Positions 15,641 through 24,763 of a DNA stretch of 39,692 nucleotides are shown piece by piece (within the stretch, counting starts at the first letter, position 1; every line of letters begins with the position of its first letter). The position numbers were made by a program, and so were the translations under genes. This stretch comes from Saprospiraceae bacterium. GTDB lineage: Bacteria > Bacteroidota > Bacteroidia > Chitinophagales > Saprospiraceae. The notes under the pieces are model-generated. The model was given only the letters and a program-made list of their open reading frames with translations. It was not told the DNA's origin and did no database searches. Where the stretch lies: the NCBI GenBank assembly GCA_020627965.1, contig JAHDFX010000025.1:1-39692 (forward strand), given 5' to 3'.

Positions 15641-18600
15641 TTAGAATGTAAGCACAGCTCCCGCATAGATTCTACGTGGAAGACCAAAATGTGCTGATTT
15701 TTCTAATCTCAGATTGTATAGGTATCTGTATGCATCAGGATTTACCTGACTTAAAGCTTCTGTTTCTCCAGTTGGTGACGCTAACCATCCGTCATCTGTT
15801 GCAGACTGTGTATAACCATATACCTGAACGATGTTTCTGGTATTCAACAGATTTTGGCTTCTTACATATACATTCAGGTAAAGAGGATTCTTTCCATCAG
15901 CTTTACCACCAATTTTGAAATCTTTATCCAATCTTGCATCAATTCTGGAAGTCCAGGGTAGACGGGCTCCATTGAAGCTTCCTCCTAATGCACCTGTACC
16001 ACCACGAGCATTACCATCACTTCCGGCGGTAGCACCTATAGAGACTTCCTGTTTAGGAGTATATGGACGTCCTGAACCTACACTCATTAATAGGTTCAAT
16101 CCTGTATTAGATAAAAAGTCTTTACCAAACCAAACAGGACCATTGTATTCACTACCTTCTCCATAACGGTAATCCGCACTTAAGACAATATTGTGGCGCT
16201 GGTCAAAATCGTAAGGATAGATAATACGAACATCACCTGTAGAAGCTGAACCTCTGGAAGAATTCGCATTAGAACCAGTACCATCAGCAAACTGTAGTGT
16301 ATAGTTGGCTTTCAATGATAAATTATTAGTCTCTCTTAAATCGTATTGGAATGTAAAGCCCTTAACTGTACCGAAGTCACGATTATCATAACTTGTATAG
16401 TTATTTGGCCAAGCATATAGATACTGTCTCTCATTCACTTCATCTCTTTGCTCACGATAGTAAGCAGAAATTTTAATGGCGGAAGTGTTAGAAATTTTTT
16501 GCTGGAAACCTACCTGGTAATCAATTGTTCTTGACGGTCTCAGATTTGGGTTATCAATAATACTACCAACGTTTGTTCTATCTCTGAAGTAATAGTAATC
16601 CAGTGCTGTTGCCTGAGAATTACTTGGTCTTCTTGAAAGAATATCGTAATGTGCAAAGAAACCAGCATCTTTAGATAATGGGAAAGAGAAAGAGATACGT
16701 GGCATCACGGTAATCTGTGGTTCATAATCAACAAACGTACCTGTAGGGTCAAAATCTTCTGACTTGATATCGTCATTTTCATTATCCAGATAAGGTTTAA
16801 TTACTCTACTACCAAATTCAGCAGCAGGGTTGTTTAATAAATTACCATCTGCATTATACCATTGGTCACCATCTCGATAAGCAATAACAGTACCAGCAAG
16901 TTGGTCGCCGTAAACAACAAAATCATTCTCTACATTAGAAGGATGACTAATTCCCTGTGTTTCGCTAACTGTTTGAGTAGCATATAAAGAATAAGGATCA
17001 GATAAAACCTTTTGGTTAGCATCATAGCGATCTATACGTAAACCCAAGTTGAAGTAAATTTCATTTTTCAATGAGAATTTATCCTGAATATAACCTGCGG
17101 CATATATTGGTTGTACTGGCGCTACTTCTCTAGTCAGGTTACCATTCGCATCTCTTTTAGAGAAGAAATCTTCAAATGTAACATCTGTTCCTACAGCATT
17201 ACCGGTATAATCATATCCCCAGTAATCCATTCTCAAACGTCCATAAGTACCACTGATTAATTCATCAGCAGAGAAAAGGTCTAATGAAAGCTGGTCAGGA
17301 GTCAATCCATCTAGGTTTACATATTCATTCTGTCCTAGCCCTAACTGATCTCTCAGGTTACGTCCGAAAGTTGAACTAACATTACTAAAATCATAAGTTG
17401 CTGCACTTACAGTATCTCCATCAACAACTATATTCTGAAATGAAGGATCACTATTCGGATTAATTTCAAGTCCTTGATTAACCAGTTGATTCCCTTGAAA
17501 CCATAAAGCATAAGGTCCCACACTAAACCCACTACCAATATCATAACCTCTATCAACACGTTGCTCGTAATACACACCAAATTGGATAGAATGTTTACTT
17601 TGATTTTCTGAATTAGGTGTTACGATGTCAAAACCACCACTTGCACTAACCCCTATTTGATTATTTTGTCTTTTGAAAAACTCATTAAAAGGGAAGCCTG
17701 CGCTTGAGTACAACTGAAAAGGATAGTAATTAGTCGTACTAAAACCACCATTTACATCTCCAATCAGGTCATCAACATCATACTGATAATATGCTGCCAA
17801 AGCAGGATTAATATCTCCTCCTGTAAAACCAGTTACAGCATCAGTATAATCAATAGAGCGGTAGATTCCATCATCTCCCTGTTCATATAAATAGTCTATC
17901 TCCTTATCAACACGTCCTACATAACCATAATTGAACAGATTGTCTTCGTGTTCAACATCTTGTAGCAAATCTTTATTTTGCGTATAATCAAATTGTAGTG
18001 TATAGTTGATATTTTGGATTAGCGAGCTTGTACGTGCTTCTTTTTCTTCATCGGTTAAATTCAATCCACTTCCACCAATTTTGTGACGGAAACGTACATA
18101 TCCACGCCAGTCTGTTTCAGCATAAGTTGGATTTCTATCGTAATTCAATAAACGATAAAATTCGTAAGCTTGCTGTGCGCTGGAATTAAATATTTGACCA
18201 CCAAGCGTCACATTGATGCCACTTGTTGGTTGAATATCAAATTTACCATTGATGGTATAATCCGTATCACGGGCATTCTGACGATAATTTTGTCTAACAA
18301 CATTTTGGTCAGATATATTATAAATATTGAAGCCTGCCCCTGAGCCTGGATCAGTTAATAAAGAGCTGACGAAATCATCAGAAGCTCTGTATGAGCCAAT
18401 ATAAGATGGAGTAGGTTCTTTGACTGTTTGAAACTGACCAGAAACACGGAAACCTAAAATAGTTTCTTCCTGCTCTGCTCCAGATGCATTGGTTCTTGTT
18501 CTTTTAATCAGCGGACCAGACAAACTGGCTGTCGCAAAATTGAAACCATAATCATCCAGGAATTCAGAAGTTTCCATGTCTACGGAACCACTATAAGTAC

Positions 18601-19276
18601 TAGCAGCACCTTTGGTTACGATATTGGTTACACCACCAGTAACGTCACCATAAGCTGCGGGGATTCCCCCTGTGATGACCTGGATTTGCTCAATATCTTG
18701 AGCAGGAACAGAGCGTCCACGTACCCTTACACCATCGACATAGATGATTTGGTCACCCTCACGAGCACCACGAAAACTAACGTCCTCTCCTTCTTTGTCC
18801 TGAGATACACCACCAGTTGTAGCGACCAGTGTGGTAACACTACGAGTAGGTAATTTCTTAATTTCTTCACCTCCCAGTGTGTTACCAGAGGCGGTTTCAT
18901 CCTGCTTGATTAATGGAATTTTATACGCTATTACTACGACTTCGTCCATAGTAACGCCTACTCCCATTTCTACATCAAGAGGAACGGTTTGACTGGAACT
19001 TACCTGTACACCAGTAATTTCTTTGTCTGCATAACCTACGTAAATTGCTTTTACGCTGTAAGTACCGGGGTCGAAGCCCGTAAAGGAGTAGTTTCCGTCT
19101 AAGTCGGTCGTTGTACCAGACTTTTGGATACCATCCTTGATCAAGACGACGTTTGCAAAAGGAAGTCCTTCCTTTGTCTTTTCGTCAAAAATTTTTCCTT
19201 GTATGGACTGCGTTTGCCCGAAGGCCACTGCGCTCATCAACATACAAGCTAATACAAGATAAATGTAACGTGCCAT
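15641..19276 (-). CDS. TonB-dependent receptor with N-terminal carboxypeptidase-regulatory-like domain
   Basis: The protein has 1211 residues when started at the ATG at 19276, where a clean signal peptide begins (MARYIYLVLACMLMSAVAFG, then Q). An earlier in-frame start at 19399 would overlap the upstream gene and add a second hydrophobic stretch. Residues about 22-105 are a CarboxypepD_reg-like beta-sandwich (IQGKIFDEKTKEGLPFANV). Residues about 120-230 are the plug (IKKLPTRSVTTLVATTGGV, then DVSFRGAREGDQIIYVDG). A large outer-membrane barrel ends in the typical terminal phenylalanine (GAVLTF). No SusD partner is present, so it is not a standard SusC/D glycan importer. The neighbours suggest that a T9SS-exported surface protein is its partner. 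Substrate unknown. Confidence 0.92.
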   Translation of the reverse strand: MARYIYLVLACMLMSAVAFGQTQSIQGKIFDEKTKEGLPFANVVLIKDGIQKSGTTTDLDGNYSFTGFDPGTYSVKAIYVGYADKEITGVQVSSSQTVPLDVEMGVGVTMDEVVVIAYKIPLIKQDETASGNTLGGEEIKKLPTRSVTTLVATTGGVSQDKEGEDVSFRGAREGDQIIYVDGVRVRGRSVPAQDIEQIQVITGGIPAAYGDVTGGVTNIVTKGAASTYSGSVDMETSEFLDDYGFNFATASLSGPLIKRTRTNASGAEQEETILGFRVSGQFQTVKEPTPSYIGSYRASDDFVSSLLTDPGSGAGFNIYNISDQNVVRQNYRQNARDTDYTINGKFDIQPTSGINVTLGGQIFNSSAQQAYEFYRLLNYDRNPTYAETDWRGYVRFRHKIGGSGLNLTDEEKEARTSSLIQNINYTLQFDYTQNKDLLQDVEHEDNLFNYGYVGRVDKEIDYLYEQGDDGIYRSIDYTDAVTGFTGGDINPALAAYYQYDVDDLIGDVNGGFSTTNYYPFQLYSSAGFPFNEFFKRQNNQIGVSASGGFDIVTPNSENQSKHSIQFGVYYEQRVDRGYDIGSGFSVGPYALWFQGNQLVNQGLEINPNSDPSFQNIVVDGDTVSAATYDFSNVSSTFGRNLRDQLGLGQNEYVNLDGLTPDQLSLDLFSADELISGTYGRLRMDYWGYDYTGNAVGTDVTFEDFFSKRDANGNLTREVAPVQPIYAAGYIQDKFSLKNEIYFNLGLRIDRYDANQKVLSDPYSLYATQTVSETQGISHPSNVENDFVVYGDQLAGTVIAYRDGDQWYNADGNLLNNPAAEFGSRVIKPYLDNENDDIKSEDFDPTGTFVDYEPQITVMPRISFSFPLSKDAGFFAHYDILSRRPSNSQATALDYYYFRDRTNVGSIIDNPNLRPSRTIDYQVGFQQKISNTSAIKISAYYREQRDEVNERQYLYAWPNNYTSYDNRDFGTVKGFTFQYDLRETNNLSLKANYTLQFADGTGSNANSSRGSASTGDVRIIYPYDFDQRHNIVLSADYRYGEGSEYNGPVWFGKDFLSNTGLNLLMSVGSGRPYTPKQEVSIGATAGSDGNARGGTGALGGSFNGARLPWTSRIDARLDKDFKIGGKADGKNPLYLNVYVRSQNLLNTRNIVQVYGYTQSATDDGWLASPTGETEALSQVNPDAYRYLYNLRLEKSAHFGLPRRIYAGAVLTF

Positions 19277-19395
19277 AAGCTTGAATCGGTTTTGAATCGG
19301 TTTAATCCACAATGTTAATGAAATGTTAACCAATAAAAAAATAATTTCTAGACATTTTAAGAGACTTGCCAGCTTTATGACAAACATCTGAAATG

Positions 19396-20343
19396 TCATT
19401 TTTGTATTCCCAAAATTTTATCTGCCAAAACGTTGGCTAAACGCTCTTTTGATTCGACTGTCCAGCCTGCAACGTGTGGCGTAAGTATCACATTTTCAAC
19501 ATCGTATAATTTATTATATGATATTTTTTCCTTAGTGGTAAATGTATTTGGTTTTTCATTTTCAAATACATCGAGACAAGCTCCAAGTACTTGTCCGTTT
19601 TGCAATCCTGCCAGCAGATCAACAGTGTGTATTACCTTACCTCTTGAAGTATTGATAATAATGATCGGCTTGGCAAAGCGATTTAAAAAGTTCTGATCTA
19701 CTAGATGATTTGTTTCATCTTTTAAAGGCAGATGCAAACTTATTATATCGGCTTCATTGAATATGTTATCCATATCCGTTTCTTCTACGTGTGGATGATT
19801 ATGCGTGTAGTAATTTTTATATTTATCATAAGCCAACACCCGCATTCCCATTCCTGTCAATTTAGTAGCAAAGGCGCTTCCTGTATGTCCGAAGCCAATA
19901 ATACCTATGGTTTTCCCCATAATTTCGATACCACGCATAGCTTCTCTGCGCCAAATATGCTGACGCACTTCTGCATCAGCTTGCAAAAATTTATTATTCA
20001 AAGCCAGTAACATCCCCAAAGCATGTTCTGCAACAGCATTACGGTTTCCTTCAGGTGCGCTGTGCACAGCTACACCACAGGCTTTAGCATAATCCAGATC
20101 AATAATCTCTAAGCCGGAGCCTACCCTCCCGATAAACTTCAGTTGAGTAGCTTTATCCAGCATAGTTTTATCCATCAGTATTTTACTGTTGATAATTATA
20201 CCTGAGTATCCAGCAATGATTTGGCTTGTTTCGTCTGTGTGAATTTTTGGGTAATATTCACAGTCATAACCGGCAGCTTCCAGTCGTATAGCGAGTACTG
20301 GATGTACATCGTCTGTGATGAGAACCTTACCTGATAGATGCAC
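19396..20343 (-). CDS. D-2-hydroxyacid dehydrogenase, phosphoglycerate-dehydrogenase-like
   Basis: The 315-residue protein has the full catalytic triad R234 (NTSRGK), E263 (FENEKP) and H290 (LTPHVAGW) and a Rossmann fingerprint IGIIGFGHTG around 146-155. It oxidises or reduces a 2-hydroxy acid with NAD(H). It resembles the SerA catalytic core but lacks the C-terminal ACT domain, so 3-phosphoglycerate is a guess. The start is GTG at 20343. It lies 119 bp upstream of the TonB receptor on the same strand and could be co-transcribed, although the metabolic link is unclear. Confidence 0.9.
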   Translation of the reverse strand: MHLSGKVLITDDVHPVLAIRLEAAGYDCEYYPKIHTDETSQIIAGYSGIIINSKILMDKTMLDKATQLKFIGRVGSGLEIIDLDYAKACGVAVHSAPEGNRNAVAEHALGMLLALNNKFLQADAEVRQHIWRREAMRGIEIMGKTIGIIGFGHTGSAFATKLTGMGMRVLAYDKYKNYYTHNHPHVEETDMDNIFNEADIISLHLPLKDETNHLVDQNFLNRFAKPIIIINTSRGKVIHTVDLLAGLQNGQVLGACLDVFENEKPNTFTTKEKISYNKLYDVENVILTPHVAGWTVESKERLANVLADKILGIQK

Positions 20344-20364
20344 TGGTTTCTAATTTTGGTGCAT

Positions 20365-20372
20365 CAAATGTA
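20365..20372 (-). promoter_or_regulatory. Candidate -7 element for the hydroxyacid dehydrogenase gene
   Basis: TACATTTG on the minus strand fits TAnnTTTG and lies 21 bp before the GTG start at 20343. Confidence 0.4.
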
Positions 20373-20480
20373 AAAAAAAATCCTCAAGTGTACGAATCTC
20401 TGTCTCTTTTTAACAATTGAGAATACTTTTTATTCGTTGAGCCTCTGTACAGGACAAAAATCTATTTTCAAATTAAATCT

Positions 20481-20516
20481 GGTGAATTGTCAGTCATTCA
20501 TAACTAACAATTCACC
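20481..20516 (-). terminator. Possible terminator hairpin of the split surface-protein pair
   Basis: GGTGAATTGT (20481-20490) and its exact reverse complement (20507-20516) flank a 16-nt loop, 24 bp past the stop codon of the 589-residue protein. It has no strong U tract. The rest of 20344-20540 shows only the promoter candidate and a motif at 20525-20540. Confidence 0.45.
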
Positions 20517-20524
20517 ATCAATCA

Positions 20525-20540
20525 TTTTAGAACGTTCTTA
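20525..20540 (-). repeat. Recurring intergenic motif TAAGNACGTTCTAAAA, copy 1
   Basis: On the minus strand this reads TAAGAACGTTCTAAAA, directly abutting the stop codon of the gene at 20541. Related copies lie at 24719-24735, 29464-29479, 29542-29557 and, weaker, 31568-31584; all are between genes. Confidence 0.5.
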
Positions 20541-22310
20541 TTATCGCCCACCTATCCATTTGATCGTTCTAACTCCTTTCTCAGATTCATTTGCATCTAT
20601 GTGTATCATATAAGTTCCGAAAGGCACTACTTGTCCATTATTACTTTTCATATCCCAGGTCAATACATCAGTCTGATTTTTTAGTTGACGTACTAGTCGG
20701 CCATCTATGGTATAAATAGAAATTATTGACCGTTCAGGTAAATTAGTAATACTGACCTGTTCTATAGAAGAAACAAAAGCAGGATTAGGTAGCACTTGCA
20801 CTTCAGGCAAATATTCTACTTCCTGTGTATTTACATTTTCACTGATCGTAAACTGATATGCTCCATAACCATTATTATTATTTGAATAGTCAGTTACCTG
20901 AAAATGGTTATTCACTCTTAATTTAAAAGTGACATCATTGGGAATTAGTCCATCAGTAATGGAGTTCAGTGGCACAGTAGGTACAGGTGTAGATACCCAT
21001 GAAAGATTAGTCCATATATCAAGTATTTGAATAATACTACCATCTAGTGAAGCACGGATAGCATCACACTCATCATAAGTAGTTGTAGAAACATAAATAT
21101 GATGCTGGGCTCCATAAGACATTTCTGTCAAAGCGGTTGTAGGGCTTACTATTTGTTCAATTGGTGATGGATTCCATATCATATCTGCTCCTGTATTATC
21201 TGGTATATTAGCACTGACATTCTGGTCAAAGAAGGTGTTTTCACCAAAGAAGACATTTAACCTTCTTCCTGTTTCCACATCAATAGCATACCCTGGAAAC
21301 CAGGACATCCCCGTACCCGTTCCGTCGGGTAAACCGTTCTGATCTACAGAAGCATCGCTACGTACACCAAAATGTCCGGCAGTAGCATCAGGATTAAAAC
21401 CAAGTTCCATTTGATAATAATTTGAAAAAGTATTGACGACTGCACAACGACTCCATTTAGACTTATCTGAAGTCAATACAATATCTACATTATTAATTTT
21501 CTTAGTTAGTGGCTGAGCTTCATTAGAAGGTCCCCAAAGTCTTGTTTTGATAAAATTGGCTAAAGCAACATTAGAAGATGCCGGATGTGGTGTAATATAA
21601 TAATCTCCATTTCCAATCCCGGGAATCCCGGGATCAGGGCTTGATGTAGTCATAGCAAACGGATACCAGGTTTCATCAAGGATGCCATCATTACCATATA
21701 TATTGACCGGATCATGGATTTCATCTGGTTCACTAAGTCCATTCTTAATAAAGTTAGTTATAAAAAATGTTCCTATTTCTTCATCTGCCATAGCTCCATA
21801 CCATTCTACACCAGCAGGATCCGCATATTCTATACTTGCATTTATAAAGCCATTCGTATCGTATATGTCCTCAAAAACATCTTGTGTCTGTTGAAATTTG
21901 ATCGATATACCCAGGTCTGGTATTTGTTCCTCATAAGCTGTCATACCTACGGGTTGCTGTCCTTGAAAAGAATAACCATTTCCTTCCAAAAGCCAAAAAA
22001 AAGTACTGTTCAATATGTTATCTCCCAGATCACCATCTATAATACTAATCGTATACGTACCTAATTGTAAGGCACTTTCGTCGATCACTTTCACTTCAAA
22101 TGGTGCTGCGCCAATTTTGTAGGTAATTTCACTTTGAACATTATTGTTTACAATAGCATCTGCTGAAGCTTGGGTCAGGTCAAGGAAATACCCGCCTGCT
22201 CCCTCTCCGTCCAGGCGGGTAATTTGCAATAGGTCTCCATTTGAATACTGTCCTTGTAAATATATTGGCAGTATAAGCGTGATCAGTAATAAGTAAAGTA
22301 ACTTGTTCAT
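20541..22310 (-). CDS. T9SS-type surface protein, paralogue of the C-terminal half of the giant protein
   Basis: The 589-residue protein has its own signal peptide (ending YLQG, about residue 20). It is colinear with residues 718-1317 of the large protein at 11622-15575 and shares blocks such as ITRLDGEG, EYADPAGVEWYGAMAD, LTSDKSKWSRC and GTGMSWFPGY. It ends in a T9SS type A-like domain (ISIYTIDGRLVRQL ... GTYMIHIDA ... RTIKWIGG). No enzyme signature is seen. It starts 33 bp after the gene for the other half, in the same order as in the large protein, so the two are probably co-expressed and may assemble together. Confidence 0.88.
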   Translation of the reverse strand: MNKLLYLLLITLILPIYLQGQYSNGDLLQITRLDGEGAGGYFLDLTQASADAIVNNNVQSEITYKIGAAPFEVKVIDESALQLGTYTISIIDGDLGDNILNSTFFWLLEGNGYSFQGQQPVGMTAYEEQIPDLGISIKFQQTQDVFEDIYDTNGFINASIEYADPAGVEWYGAMADEEIGTFFITNFIKNGLSEPDEIHDPVNIYGNDGILDETWYPFAMTTSSPDPGIPGIGNGDYYITPHPASSNVALANFIKTRLWGPSNEAQPLTKKINNVDIVLTSDKSKWSRCAVVNTFSNYYQMELGFNPDATAGHFGVRSDASVDQNGLPDGTGTGMSWFPGYAIDVETGRRLNVFFGENTFFDQNVSANIPDNTGADMIWNPSPIEQIVSPTTALTEMSYGAQHHIYVSTTTYDECDAIRASLDGSIIQILDIWTNLSWVSTPVPTVPLNSITDGLIPNDVTFKLRVNNHFQVTDYSNNNNGYGAYQFTISENVNTQEVEYLPEVQVLPNPAFVSSIEQVSITNLPERSIISIYTIDGRLVRQLKNQTDVLTWDMKSNNGQVVPFGTYMIHIDANESEKGVRTIKWIGGR

Positions 22311-22343
22311 AATACGTCTTTTTATAGTTAAAATTATTTGGAT

Positions 22344-24185
22344 TTATTGTCCCCCAATCCATTTGATAGCTTTCATTCCGTTATTAGAAGTACTCGCATC
22401 TATATGAATAATATAGGTTCCCATTGGTACGATTTGTCCATTATTGGCTTTCATATCCCAAGTTAATGTATCTCCCTGGTTATTTAGCTGGCGGATTTGT
22501 TTTCCATCTATGGTATAAATGGAAATGACTGATTGTTCAGGTACATTATTGATGGTAACTTCTTGTGAAGCACCAAAATATCCAGGATTTGGGAATACAC
22601 TAAGTGCGTTCAAAGCCGTACTTTCAGGGTGAACATCTTCTACGCTCGTTGCCAGATCGAAACAACCATCAAATAAATTCTGAGCCAGGGAATCTGCTGC
22701 CAGTATTTTATCAAATGTTGGGCAGGGGTATTGAACATCTGGCACCCATAATGCTCCGGTCACAATCTGATTAGTAGCACCAGGCTCCAGCGTAAAAAGT
22801 CCGGTAGACAGAACAAATCGACGATCTCCTGGAGCATTATTTTCAGAACATTCCGACCAAGCATCTGGTGAAACATCAGCAGGCACAGATGGGTACATGT
22901 AAGGAGATGGATTAGTTCCCTGCATATATCCATTCCCTCCATACTCAACTGGAGTATCATCTTTCCAAAAGCCAGCCAGATAGTTGTAGTAATCTTCAGT
23001 TGTCTCAGGATTACCTGTAGCAGAGAAATCATTATTATAAACGACAAAACTACTCATACCTAGTTCATTTCCATTTTCATCTATTGGACCTCTCAATATA
23101 TCGACCCCAAACATGGGTACTTCTTCCCCATAACCATTAAGGACACCCAAACCAGTAAGACAATCCTCATCTATTACTTCACCATTATACACAATACCCA
23201 TCCTTTTATCTATCTGGCAGCCGACATAATCATTATTCCAACATCCCAGATCCGGGTCTACCCATAAACCGATATAAGTATTCTCCAGTACATCTGCAGA
23301 TCTATTAATAAGCTTGTAATTATAGAAAGTCATATCATTAATAGCATCATCAGTTGCATAAGCAAAAGCCATCATTTGTATTTCTATACCTATTTGGTCA
23401 CCCCCTGTTTCGGTGTGAATATTTCCTATATCATTATATACCCACCAGATCATTTGATCCGCATAAGGAGCAAAAGCGCAATCATCTATTCCACTAACAG
23501 CTAGAATAGGTATATCTCCATCATAAGGATTGTAAATACCATCTCCATTCTGATCGTAAAATGGAGCTAAATCCTGATCCGGTAAATTAAAACCGACTTC
23601 TGTGGCAAAGTACGGATTTCCTCTTCCTGGCCATTGGAGCAATGATTCAGCAGGTGTATTATCCACTGAATAGTCCGATTGTCCATCACCATCATCATCA
23701 CTTAAATAGTCTGCACGTAAATCATTGATTTCTGTACCCAATACACTAAAATGTCTATCCCACTGTAAACAGGTGATGATATCTGTTTCGAAAGCTGTCT
23801 CTTCAATTGGCCCAGCCCAGAAATCGTTACCCGCCTGTCTATAAGTTTGTGCAGCCATTTTAAGATTACCCGCAGCATCAATCCCTCCTACCCATAAAGC
23901 ACTGGCAAAAACGGACGATACTTCCGGTTCTCCTGGTGCCACATTAGGTATAATGTACTTTCCATTACTCAAATCCCACCACATATCACCTCCACCCAAT
24001 AATCGGGCTCTTACATTATTGATACTAAGATCGACCTGAGAAGTAGATGCTGTACAGCTATTGCGTAATTCGGTATTATTGGTTTCTGGTCTGGCTGGTT
24101 TTATTCCATTCGGAAATTTAATATCTCCTGCCATACCAGTAGCAAAATAAAGTACAGTCAGTATAATTGTAATTCTAGTTTTCAT
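22344..24185 (-). CDS. T9SS-type surface protein, paralogue of the N-terminal half of the giant protein
   Basis: The 613-residue protein has a signal peptide (cleaved near residue 19) and residues 40-520 colinear with residues 40-515 of the large protein: LRNSCTAS, NNVRARLLGGGDMWWDLS, AAQTYRQAG, and Ca-binding-like DDDGDGQSD and DQNGDGIYNP. The FN3-like middle of the large protein is absent. A T9SS type A-like domain is attached instead (FPNPGYFG, ISIYTIDGKQIRQL, AIKWIGG at the end). It is first of a two-gene unit with the C-half paralogue. A good distal promoter lies at 24335-24366 and a second, start-proximal element at 24190-24197. Confidence 0.88.
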   Translation of the reverse strand: MKTRITIILTVLYFATGMAGDIKFPNGIKPARPETNNTELRNSCTASTSQVDLSINNVRARLLGGGDMWWDLSNGKYIIPNVAPGEPEVSSVFASALWVGGIDAAGNLKMAAQTYRQAGNDFWAGPIEETAFETDIITCLQWDRHFSVLGTEINDLRADYLSDDDGDGQSDYSVDNTPAESLLQWPGRGNPYFATEVGFNLPDQDLAPFYDQNGDGIYNPYDGDIPILAVSGIDDCAFAPYADQMIWWVYNDIGNIHTETGGDQIGIEIQMMAFAYATDDAINDMTFYNYKLINRSADVLENTYIGLWVDPDLGCWNNDYVGCQIDKRMGIVYNGEVIDEDCLTGLGVLNGYGEEVPMFGVDILRGPIDENGNELGMSSFVVYNNDFSATGNPETTEDYYNYLAGFWKDDTPVEYGGNGYMQGTNPSPYMYPSVPADVSPDAWSECSENNAPGDRRFVLSTGLFTLEPGATNQIVTGALWVPDVQYPCPTFDKILAADSLAQNLFDGCFDLATSVEDVHPESTALNALSVFPNPGYFGASQEVTINNVPEQSVISIYTIDGKQIRQLNNQGDTLTWDMKANNGQIVPMGTYIIHIDASTSNNGMKAIKWIGGQ

Positions 24186-24189
24186 TTCG

Positions 24190-24197
24190 CAAACGTA
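24190..24197 (-). promoter_or_regulatory. Start-proximal -7 element of the N-half paralogue gene
   Basis: TACGTTTG on the minus strand is 4 nt before the ATG at 24185, the same spacing as at the TRIC gene. If active it would give a leaderless mRNA. Confidence 0.35.
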
Positions 24198-24334
24198 AAT
24201 TTATTGCCCCCAATAGGCTCAATGCTATTAGAGTAATCGAGTTAATAAATAATAATAATTATTTCGTTTGTGGAAATTCCAGCTTCAGGATGAAACTAGT
24301 TATAGGTATTAATCCTTTATAAAACAGTATACCA

Positions 24335-24366
24335 CAAAGATATAAGAAAAATTAATGAAAATCAAA
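24335..24366 (-). promoter_or_regulatory. Promoter (TTTG, 20 nt, TATCTTTG) upstream of the split surface-protein pair
   Basis: On the minus strand TTTG (24366-24363) and TATCTTTG (24342-24335) are 20 nt apart, matching both parts of the Bacteroidota sigma-A promoter. Transcription would start near 24330, giving an untranslated leader of about 145 nt. Confidence 0.65.
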
Positions 24367-24377
24367 TCATAAAAAAG

Positions 24378-24710
24378 CTATTGCCTTGCAGCTAAGCCTG
24401 CCAGTGCCATTACTGCGCCAGCTAGAATAGGTCCCCAATAGATGACATAGGCACTACTTGCGTTCATATAACTCATAACTGTAACGAGGATACCTCCTGC
24501 GCAAATAAATAGCCCCATAGGTAATAAATAGCCTTGCGGGTTTACTTTTTTACTTTCAATTTTGTTCAACTCCCTATCTACCCGGTTCATGATGAAGGCC
24601 AATTCATCTTCAGAAGGGTTTTCTTTCAGGAGTTCTTCTCTGATGTCATCATAGCTCATTCCCTGACGGGCTAAGTCTACATAGTGACGAATATTAATTT
24701 GTTTTTCCAT
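24378..24710 (-). CDS. Small membrane protein of unknown function, 110 aa
   Basis: A charged cytoplasmic-type N-terminal part (about 1-60) has a helix-turn pattern, DLARQGMSYDDIREELLKEN. Two membrane helices follow (about 64-82 and 88-107). Such N-terminal helical segments plus a hairpin of membrane helices recur in Bacteroidota hypothetical proteins, but I know no function. It is 53 bp downstream of the CoA-binding protein gene on the same strand. Confidence 0.75.
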   Translation of the reverse strand: MEKQINIRHYVDLARQGMSYDDIREELLKENPSEDELAFIMNRVDRELNKIESKKVNPQGYLLPMGLFICAGGILVTVMSYMNASSAYVIYWGPILAGAVMALAGLAARQ

Positions 24711-24718
24711 GCGTCTAT

Positions 24719-24735
24719 TTTTAGAGCGTTTCTTA
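24719..24735 (-). repeat. Recurring intergenic motif, copy 2
   Basis: The minus-strand reading TAAGAAACGCTCTAAAA is one insertion and one substitution away from TAAGNACGTTCTAAAA. It lies between the CoA-binding protein gene and the small membrane protein gene. Confidence 0.4.
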
Positions 24736-24763
24736 GACCAATTGGAAGTTCACACTGTGTATA

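Noticed and set aside
19288-19312. Direct repeat TTGAATCGGTT upstream of the TonB receptor
   Set aside because: Only two adjacent copies of 11 nt; could be a regulator site but nothing else supports it.
21616-21634. CCCGGG-rich palindrome
   Set aside because: It is within coding sequence for a Gly-Ile-Pro-Gly stretch of the C-half surface protein and is explained by codon choice.
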